Positions 1 to 5,155 of a stretch of DNA of 5,155 bases are shown here, one piece after another. Each line of letters starts with the position of its first letter. Positions within the stretch are counted from its first letter, which is position 1. The translations under genes and the position numbers were made by a program. Under the pieces are notes generated by a model, which was not told where the DNA came from, ran no database searches, and saw only the letters and a list, made by a program, of their open reading frames with translations. The stretch lies in NCBI GenBank assembly GCA_046349775.1, contig JAXMBS010000124.1:1-5155 (forward strand), read 5' to 3'. This DNA comes from JAEUIG01 sp046349775. GTDB lineage: Bacteria > Planctomycetota > Planctomycetia > Planctomycetales > Planctomycetaceae.

Positions 1-2
1 GA

Positions 3-371
3 AAATCGTCGTCAGATTACTCGCCGTCAGGTCCAACGATCGACTTTCGAGCCGACGGTACTGCCCTGTGGCAGTCTCGTCCGCAATCCTCGCCCGCTCC
101 GTTGTGTTGGTCAATAAATCGGAATCGACTGGTCTGGCGAATTGAAGACAACGATTCATTTTAGGATGCTGTCGCTCGCGCGTTCGATCGTCTGAAGGCT
201 CGTTTGTGGAATCCGAACGGGATTGCATCACATGAACGAGCGTGGGAACTCACTGACCTCGGGAATCATGAGTTTAGCGTCAGTGTGATTACTGATAACG
301 AGACGATTAAGTCCTACGCAATTCTCCGACGGATCGACTCCCCAGGCACAGGCGAGTCCGCACCTCACTAA
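3..371 (+). pseudogene. 3' part of a degenerate paralogue of the small membrane-anchored protein at 598-1083
   Basis: One frame reads from the left edge to TAA at 369-371, broken only by an amber TAG at 162-164; the same frame stays protein-like on both sides, so a point nonsense change or base error fits better than an indel. Readable segments include FRADGTALWQSR, WSINRNRLVWRIED and, after the stop, HEFSVSVITDNETIKSYAIL. These line up with the intact downstream protein: both have a DGT turn, then a tryptophan strand (CWSINRNRLV against DWDVRDGLFI), then a C-terminal strand pair ending in SYAILRRID against DYKIVRVRD. The distance from DGT to the final tyrosine is 87 residues here and 84 downstream. 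The N-terminus lies outside the window, so whether it also had a membrane anchor is unknown. The function is unknown. The paralogy is my alignment by eye; that this is a broken gene rests on the one stop codon. Confidence 0.55.
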
Positions 372-395
372 TCCTCAGCCACGGCAGCCCCACGA

Positions 396-560
396 ATGCG
401 GGCATGTCCGCTGCCGTCGCCTGGCGTCGCGTACTTCAACTACTGCTGGCGGTGGCGGGAGAACGCCGGAGGACGCTACTGGCTCACGCCGGCAATGCAA
501 GCGGGCATTACGAGCGAACTGTGGACGATGGGACGGCTATACGATGAAGTGATGGCGTAG
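396..560 (+). pseudogene. C-terminal remnant of a DDE-type transposase
   Basis: A 54-codon open stretch ends at TAG 558-560; ATG 396 is its first in-frame start, and a stop at 369-371 closes the frame upstream. The product carries VAYFNYCWRWRENAGG followed by LTPAMQAGITSELWTM and LYDEVMA. The arrangement of an aromatic 'AYxNxCW' strand, then TPAMxAGIT, then a W-containing helix is what I recall from the extreme C-terminus of IS1-like/DDE transposases common in planctomycetes and related bacteria. The catalytic domain is absent, no other frame just upstream continues it, and I see no terminal inverted repeats, so it cannot be active. It sits between two related small genes, suggesting an old insertion or rearrangement there. 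The family assignment is from memory of the motif and could be wrong; it might instead be a small hypothetical gene. Confidence 0.5.
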
Positions 561-571
561 GATAGAATAGA

Positions 572-596
572 CCCCGGTGACGAGCCGGGGATTTTT
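572..596 (+). terminator. Rho-independent terminator-like hairpin with T-run
   Basis: A perfect 6-bp GC stem, CCCCGG (572-577) with CCGGGG (585-590), encloses a 7-nt loop and is followed at once by ATTTTT (591-596). It lies 11 bp after the stop codon of the transposase remnant and ends one base before the ATG of the next gene. The 3' arm plus the next base, GGGGA at 587-591, is also at a plausible ribosome-binding distance (6 nt) from ATG 598. The hairpin could therefore end transcription from the left or mask the start of the next gene in the mRNA. The structure is seen directly; the function is inferred. Confidence 0.55.
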
Positions 597-597
597 C

Positions 598-1083
598 ATG
601 CGCCTTGACTCAGAATCTGAAAGTCACAAGCGGTCGTCGCGCCGCGGCGTTTTCGCCATTGTCTTATTCGGTGTCGCCGCCTTCATTGCATGGCGTGGGA
701 CCAGGAAGAGTGACCCACGGTTTGTAGGGCGCTGGTTTGCTGACTACAGAAGCGGCTACAGGATGGAACTACTGGACGATGGGACCGGGCGTTATCTCGA
801 TGCCCAAGGGCGTGCCTTTGACTGGGATGTACGTGACGGCCTGTTCATCACGACGCCACGGCCACGTGAAACCGGACTGCACTACTGGAAGGTGCGTTTT
901 CGCCAGTGGTACTACATGGCGATTGGCGACGGAGCCAGTGGCCAGGTGAGGAGTCGCTTTACACAATCCAGCCCCGATTCCTTCCTGCTGGACTTCCAGC
1001 CCCAGGGGGATCAACTTGACGTCGAAGATTACAAAATCGTCCGGGTCCGAGATCAGGAAGAAAACGTGCTCCCCAGCCCTTGA
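598..1083 (+). CDS. Small membrane-anchored hypothetical protein with a beta-rich domain
   Basis: This encodes 161 residues of unknown function. I chose ATG 598 because it has GGGGA six bases upstream and gives a clean N-terminus; an in-frame GTG at 577 lies inside the hairpin arm and is unlikely. The protein starts with a charged, Arg/Lys-rich cytoplasmic stretch (residues 1-17), followed by one hydrophobic segment (about 18-32, VFAIVLFGVAAFIAW), so it is probably a single-pass protein with its body outside the membrane. The rest alternates hydrophobic and polar residues with many aromatics: FVGRWFADY at 42-50, DDGTG at 60-64, FDWDVRDGLFIT at 74-85, and a closing strand DYKIVRVRD. The opening 'VGRW…DGTG…W.V' layout recalls lipocalin-like or META-type small beta folds, which is only an analogy. 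A broken relative lies just upstream, so this is probably one of a tandem pair. The 122 bp to the next gene holds no clear signal. Confidence 0.75.
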   Translation: MRLDSESESHKRSSRRGVFAIVLFGVAAFIAWRGTRKSDPRFVGRWFADYRSGYRMELLDDGTGRYLDAQGRAFDWDVRDGLFITTPRPRETGLHYWKVRFRQWYYMAIGDGASGQVRSRFTQSSPDSFLLDFQPQGDQLDVEDYKIVRVRDQEENVLPSP

Positions 1084-1205
1084 CCGAAAAGATTTTTCAA
1101 ATTGTCCCACTACCCCCAGACGCCCTGTCGAAGCCGAACGCTGACACCGCCCGCATCGCTCGATACCATGACGAAACCGCCCGTTGAAACGGAGTTCGTC
1201 CCGCT

Positions 1206-3428
1206 GTGTCGATCCCAGACGTCTCGCTCACCGCTGCGCAGGCCGCCGCCGTGGAGCATCGGGACGGTCCGCTGCTCGTGCTGGCCGGTCCCGGCTCCGG
1301 CAAGACGCGGGTCGTCACGCGCCGCATCGCCCGGCTGATTGAGTCCGGCGTGTCGCCGCGGAACGTGCTGGCGATCACGTTCACGAACAAGGCGGCGGAC
1401 GAAATGCAGCGGCGCGTAGCCCAACTGCTGCCGGGCGCGCGGGTCTGGATCAGCACGTTTCACCGGTTCTGTGCACGGCTGCTGCGCGAGCACGCCGAAA
1501 TGGTCGGCTTGCAGCGGAACTTCACGATCCTCGACGCAGGGGATCAGAAGCAGGCGCTGCGGCAGATCATTCGCGACGAAGACCTCGACCCGGTGGCGTT
1601 CTCGGCCGAGAAGATCGGCTACCGGATTTCGAACGCCAAGAACGATCTCATCGACGCCGAGACGTACCGGCGACGCTATGAGGAGATGGTGGCCGACCAC
1701 TGGCAGGCGGCCGTCGTCCGGGTGTATCCCGCGTACCAGCAGTGGCTGCTGAACTCCAACGCGGTCGATTTCGACGACCTGCTGCTGCACACCGCCACGC
1801 TGCTGGCGGAGAACGCGGACCTGCGCGAGTCACTCGATCACCGGTACCGCTACGTGCTGGTGGACGAGTACCAGGACACGAACCGCGCAGTATCAGATCG
1901 ACGTCGCGGCGCTTGTCGCAGATCAGGCGGAACTTGTCGGTAGCAGGCGATCCGGACGATCAATCTACGGCTGGCGCCGGGGCGCAGATCGAAACATCCT
2001 GCGGTTCGAGCGCGACTACCCGGACGCCAGCGTGGTCCGGCTGGAGGAAAACTTCCGCAGCACGCAGGCGATCGTCCGCTCCGCCGACCAGTTGATCGGA
2101 CACAACCGCCGGCGGAAGGCGAAGCGGCTGATCACGTCGAACCCGGAGGGAGAGCCGGTCACGCTGCTGTGCTTTCTGAACGAGTCGCACGAAGCGGACA
2201 GGATCGCCGAGCGGATACAGCAACTCGCCGACGCGGGTCGCGACTGGAGCGACTTCGCGGTGTTCATGCAGGTGAACGCCTTGTCGCGGCAACTGGAGCG
2301 GGCGACGCGGCGGCGGATTCCGTATCAGGTGGCGGCGGGGGCGGCGTTTTTCGATCGGGTCGAGATCAAGGACCTGCTGGCGTATCTGCGGCTGGTGCAG
2401 AATCCGGCCGATCGCTCGGCGTTCACGCGAATTGTCAATACGCCGGCGCGACAACTCGGCGCGTCGCAGCAGCGGCTATTGAAGTGGGCCGACGAACAGG
2501 GCGTGACGCCGCTGGAAGCGGCCGGGCGGGCGAAGGAAGTGCCAAACTCTCTCGCCCGCGCCGTGGCGGCGTTCCGGGCGTTTGCAGCGGCACGATGTCG
2601 AGTTCTCGCTGGCCGATGCGGGCTCGGTGGCGGCAACGATCGAGCGGATTGTCGACCGCACCGGCTACGCGCGCGACAATGGATCGGCAGCCAGAGCGAA
2701 AAGACCTGGAGCGGCTGGCGAACATCGAGGAACTGGCAAATGCCGCGGCCGAGCATGACCGGGCGGCCGGCATGGAACGACGCTGATCGGCTTTCTGGAA
2801 CAGACGGCGGCTCGTCAACGAGACCGACTCGCTCGACACGTCGCGCGGGCAGGTGACGCTGATGACGCTGCACGCCGCGAAGGGTCTGGGTATCCGGTCG
2901 TGTTCGTGCTGGGGGTCGAGCAGGGACTGCTGCCGCACGAGGCGGCGCGACGGCTCCGCCAGCGACATCGAGGAGGAACGGCGGCTGCTGTTCGTCGAGT
3001 ATGACGCGTGCCGAGCAGCAACTGTTCCTGACGCAAACGGTGGAACGGGTGCTGCACGGGCGCTCGGTGCGCACGATCCCGAGCGAGTTCCTGTCGCAGC
3101 TGGAATGCACGGCAGAGTACGTCGTCGAGAAGACTGCAACGCTCGGCCTGGAGCCCGACGCCGACTGCGGCCGCGAATCGTGCCGGTTCGGATTCGCCGA
3201 CGCCCGCGTCCGCTGCTGACCACGGCGGCCGAGCTGCTGCGTGGCGGCACCGGCCAGGCCGATCTGCCGCGCGCGGGTTTCCGCTGGGTTCACAGGTGCG
3301 TCACCCGCGTTACGGGATCAGGACGGTGGTGGACGTCGGCGGGTTTTGGACGAGCGCGCACAGTCACGGTGACATTTCGCGATGAAGAGCGGACGGAGAA
3401 GTTTGTGGCGGCCCAGTCACACTACTAA
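1206..3428 (+). CDS. pcrA: UvrD/PcrA-family ATP-dependent 3'-5' DNA helicase, heavily frameshifted as read
   Basis: This superfamily 1 helicase acts on DNA in the cytoplasm in repair and replication. The first 227 codons are clean: Q-motif LTAAQAAAV (8-16), Walker A AGPGSGKT (27-34), motif Ia AITFTNKAADEM (56-67), Ib STFHRFCARLL (84-93), Walker B VLVDEYQDTN (217-226). The rest needs frame changes to read: motif III GDPD-SIYGWRGAQ (1946-1987), motif IV VRLEENFRSTQ (2035-2067), motif V VTLMTLHAAKGL (2853-2888), YPVVFVLGVEQGLLPHE (2891-2941), motif VI EEERRLLFV (2970-2996) and MTRAEQQL (3001-3024). A tail FPLGSQVRHPRYG (from 3278), then VTVTFRDEERTEKF, matches the small C-terminal Tudor-like domain that binds RNA polymerase in PcrA. 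Shifts fall near 1887, 1927, 1958, 1978, 1991, 2584, 2678, 2776, 2810, 2889, 2954, 2998, 3150-3205, 3272 and 3343. The total of about 740 residues is normal for the family. Start GTG 1206 has GGAG at 1191-1194; ATG 1168 is in another frame. UvrD and PcrA cannot be told apart here. Confidence 0.9.
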
Positions 3429-3434
3429 TGATCC

Positions 3435-3463
3435 GGACATTGAGCTGGAATGTTAGAATGTCC
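3435..3463. repeat. Short inverted repeat downstream of the helicase gene
   Basis: GGACATT (3435-3441) and AATGTCC (3457-3463) form a perfect 7-bp inverted repeat around a 15-nt spacer, starting 7 bp after the helicase stop codon. There is no T-run after it, so it is a poor intrinsic terminator. It could be an mRNA 3'-end hairpin or a protein-binding site for the next gene, which starts 63 bp further on. A repeat this short can also arise by chance. Confidence 0.25.
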
Positions 3464-3525
3464 AAACGTCGAATGAGCTGAAAGTGGACTACTTATCCCT
3501 CACGTCTAATCTCTGACTCCTTCTC

Positions 3526-4797
3526 ATGCGACGGATCGCCTTTTTCGAAAGACGCAGCCGCCGACCAGCTTGTGCCGCTGGCAGCTGCTGCGGCCAGTCT
3601 TTGAGTTGATGTGTGGACACTTTTCAGTGCGCGGCGGTGGGTGCGGTTTGGCGACGTGTGCGAATGGGGTGCCTGGCTGCGGCCAGGTTGTGCGAGACGT
3701 ACGCGCAGCAGCATCGAGGCGCATCTCAACGACTGCGACTGGCTGAGCAGCGGCGAGATGACATTCGTGCACGGACGGTGGCTGCCGGGCGGGGTGCGCT
3801 TGAGATCTCCACCGGGCAGGCCGGCTATGTCGGTGACACGCCGGTGAGTGTGACGATCACTCCGGAGGACGAGCTGGATGGCGGTCAACTGGTCGATGAG
3901 CTGTCACGCATCGCCGCGTCCCGCCGCCGCGTCGAGCTGGCCGGGACGCTCATCGAGTATCCGTGGGACCTCGTGTCGCGCAATTCGCAGATGTTGCGGG
4001 AAGATTTCGCCCGTCGCAAGCGAAATTGCGGCCGTGTCACGGGCGATCCGCAGGTTGTCATCCAGGGGAATCCGGGGGACGTCTATATCGATCCGGCCGC
4101 CGCGGTTGATCCGTTTGTCGTGATCGACGCCCGCCACGGGCCGGTGTGGATCGATCCCGGCGCGCGGGTGCTGCCGTTCACACGGATTGAGGGACCGGCT
4201 TACGTCGGCCGCAATGCCCAATTGTTTCGCGCTCACGTTCGCGAGGGGACGACAATCGGACCGGTGTGCCGCGTGGGGGGCGAGATCGAGGAATCGATCC
4301 TGCACGGGTACGTCAACAAGTACCACGACGGGTTCCTCGGCCACGCGTACGTGTGCCCGTGGGTGAACCTCGGCGCGCTGACCAGCAACAGTGACCTGAA
4401 GAATGACTACTCCTCGGTCCGCGTCCCGCTGACCGGCACGCCGATTGAAACGGACAGCACAAAGGTCGGCTGCTTCATCGGCGACCACACAAAAGCGGCG
4501 ATCGGTAGCCTGTTCAACACCGGAACGTCTGTCGGCGTAATGTCGATGCTGTTGCCGGACGGCGAACTGCTGCCCAAGCACGTGCCGTCGTTCACGTGGC
4601 ATCGCTACGGACGGCTCGAAACGCCCGAGGATGTCCTGGAGCGCGGGATCGCTGCGGCACGGATTGCCATGAGCCGCCGCGACTGTGCACTCACACCGGC
4701 AGACGAGCACCTGCTGCGACACACGTTTGATTCGACGGCATCGGAACGCGCATTGGCATTCGCTCGTCAAATGCGCTCCTCTGCGAGTCGCGGCTAA
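3526..4797 (+). CDS. glmU: GlmU-like bifunctional sugar-1-phosphate nucleotidyltransferase/acyltransferase, N-terminal half frameshifted as read
   Basis: This probably makes a UDP-activated amino sugar such as UDP-GlcNAc for the cell envelope. ATG 3526 begins MRRIAFFE, then in shifted frames DAAADQLVPLAAA, RPVFELMCGHFSVR, RWVRFGDVCEWGAWLRP, LCETYAQQH, EAHLNDCDWLSSGEMTFVHG and, in the final frame, ALEISTGQAGYVGDT. That opening matches the alternative GlmU-like family of planctomycetes and Bacteroidetes, which lacks the usual LAAGxGTRM loop. Shifts fall near 3550, 3590, 3633, 3686, 3715 and 3795; from 3796 the frame is clean to TAA 4795-4797. The C-terminal half (about 4066-4560) is a left-handed beta-helix with hexapeptide-like turns (VYIDPAAAVDPFVVID, PVWIDPGARVLPFTRI), then NKYHDGFLGHAY and NLGALTSNSDLKNDYSSV, resembling the acetyltransferase site of GlmU; His at 4342-4344 is the likely base. 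The usual GAGT reads GALT here. No ribosome-binding site is visible. About 423 residues is normal for the family. The substrate is inferred. Confidence 0.82.
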
Positions 4798-4806
4798 ACT
4801 TTTCCG

Positions 4807-4841
4807 CTACCCACTACCGACTATCCACTACCTACTCCCTC
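4807..4841. repeat. Degenerate 7-bp tandem repeat between convergent genes
   Basis: Five heptamer units run without gaps: CTACCCA, CTACCGA, CTATCCA, CTACCTA, CTCCCTC. The first four differ from CTACCNA by at most one base. The array begins 10 bp after the stop of the GlmU-like gene and overlaps the end of the minus-strand gene, whose TAG stop is the reverse complement of the CTA opening the fourth unit. There is no strong hairpin, so it is not an obvious bidirectional terminator. Short heptamer arrays between genes are known from some cyanobacteria and other bacteria; any role here is unknown. Confidence 0.6.
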
Positions 4842-5155
4842 CCGTCAGACACTTATCAATCTCGTTCGCGACGATCACGCCGTAATTCACGGCCCCCAGC
4901 CAGCCGGACATGATGATGCCCACGCTGCCGGCATGGAACAGGCCGCGGACCTGCTGGGGCAGCGTCTGGGAGACCTTCAGTCCTTCGAACTTCGTCCCGA
5001 ACGAGGCGCCCTGTGCGTGCCGGGTGTAGTGCATGAAAGTTCGCGGCGTCGACGCCTCGACCCAATCCAGCTTTTGCCGCACGTCCGGGACGTAGCGTTC
5101 CAGGCAGTCGAGCGTCGTTTCGCAGAGCTGCTGCTTGTCGTGCTGGTACTGCTCT
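4828..5155 (-). CDS. C-terminal part of a phytoene-desaturase/carotenoid-isomerase-like FAD oxidoreductase (5' end outside window)
   Basis: The frame is open from the right edge to TAG at 4828-4830, so the visible 108 codons are the C-terminus and the N-terminal dinucleotide-binding domain lies beyond 5155. An in-frame GTG at 5082 is not the start, because coding sequence continues upstream of it (EQYQHDKQQLCETTLDCLER). The segment reads VEASTPRTFMHYTRHAQGAS, then FGTKFEGLKVSQTLPQQVRG, then LFHAGSVGIIMSGWLGAVNY. This is the substrate/FAD-capping end of the COG1233 family (CrtI, CrtISO and relatives), which has a 'TP.T' motif followed by a QT…PGL…G pattern near the C-terminus. Family members desaturate or isomerise carotenoids or related lipids using FAD; the substrate cannot be told from this end. 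The last residues (GGSR) and stop are encoded by the heptamer repeat. The gene converges on the GlmU-like gene with a gap of 30 bp. No frameshift is visible. Confidence 0.82.
   Translation of the reverse strand, partial: EQYQHDKQQLCETTLDCLERYVPDVRQKLDWVEASTPRTFMHYTRHAQGASFGTKFEGLKVSQTLPQQVRGLFHAGSVGIIMSGWLGAVNYGVIVANEIDKCLTGGSR

Noticed and set aside
563..568. TAGAAT as a -10 promoter box
   Set aside because: There is no acceptable -35 box 16-18 bp upstream (540-545 reads TACGAT), and the hairpin would lie just downstream of the start.
577..597. Alternative GTG start at 577 for the small membrane protein, adding seven residues
   Set aside because: The GTG falls on the inner edge of the hairpin stem, has no ribosome-binding site of its own, and ATG 598 gives a normal charged N-terminus before the membrane segment.
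1168..1170. ATG 1168 as the helicase start
   Set aside because: It is in a different frame from the clean helicase coding and would need a further indel between 1168 and 1206; GTG 1206 has GGAG upstream. It stays possible if the sequence has an error there.
1110..1790. Long open frame on the minus strand under the helicase
   Set aside because: It is the antisense of clean helicase codons containing Walker A and motif Ia; its product is rich in Arg, Val and Pro with no recognisable motif, as expected for a GC-rich shadow.
2169..2786. Plus-strand open frame of about 205 codons as a separate gene
   Set aside because: Only its last part (from about 2679) is real, being helicase sequence reached after an indel; the earlier part is a shadow of helicase codons in another frame.
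2325..3293. 322-codon minus-strand open frame, and a second one at 2435-3250
   Set aside because: Both run opposite helicase motifs V and VI, which are clearly readable on the plus strand; the products are low-complexity Arg/Ser/Ala/Pro. They stand out only because the plus-strand gene is broken by indels.
3904..4770. 288-codon minus-strand open frame opposite the GlmU-like gene
   Set aside because: The plus strand has an unambiguous left-handed beta-helix acyltransferase here; the minus frame has no domain and reflects codon-phase GC bias.
1..5155. CRISPR array, tRNA, rRNA, toxin-antitoxin pair, retron or other defence system
   Set aside because: I saw no spaced direct repeats, no tRNA-like cloverleaf and no matching protein motifs on either strand; every sizeable region is accounted for by the listed genes.

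Overview
This is a GC-rich bacterial window that most resembles a planctomycete. The main clues are a non-canonical GlmU-like sugar-nucleotidyltransferase/acyltransferase with the N-terminal 'FED…PLAAARPVFEL' signature, a full-length UvrD/PcrA helicase ending in an 'RHPRYG' tail domain, and a carotenoid-isomerase-like FAD oxidoreductase. Weak or absent Shine-Dalgarno sites agree with this. The assignment comes from recalled family resemblance, not from a search.

Layout. Positions 1-371 hold the C-terminal part of a broken gene (+), with an in-frame amber codon at 162-164. It looks like a degenerate paralogue of the intact small membrane-anchored protein at 598-1083. Between the two lie a roughly 54-codon remnant of a transposase C-terminus (396-560) and a GC hairpin followed by a T-run (572-596). 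A UvrD/PcrA-type superfamily 1 helicase follows (1206-3428, +). Its motifs are all present and in order, but they are spread over all three forward frames by about 15 indels. Next is a GlmU-like protein (3526-4797, +), whose N-terminal domain is broken by about six indels while its last 334 codons are intact. A convergent gene on the minus strand (4828-5155, running off the right edge) encodes the C-terminus of a phytoene-desaturase/carotenoid-isomerase-like oxidoreductase. Five units of a degenerate 7-bp tandem repeat separate these two genes and supply the stop codon of the minus-strand gene.

The genes do not form one pathway. The helicase is a housekeeping DNA repair/replication enzyme, the GlmU-like protein probably makes an activated amino sugar for the cell envelope, and the oxidoreductase probably acts on carotenoids or related lipids. 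The left 600 bp is a small accessory patch with a duplicated gene, an insertion-sequence relic and a terminator.

The strongest unusual signal is the cluster of about 21 apparent frameshifts between 1887 and 3796, with clean coding on either side and protein-level conservation kept throughout. Sequence or assembly error is the simplest explanation, with true gene decay as the alternative. I found no convincing new defence, mobile or regulatory system.
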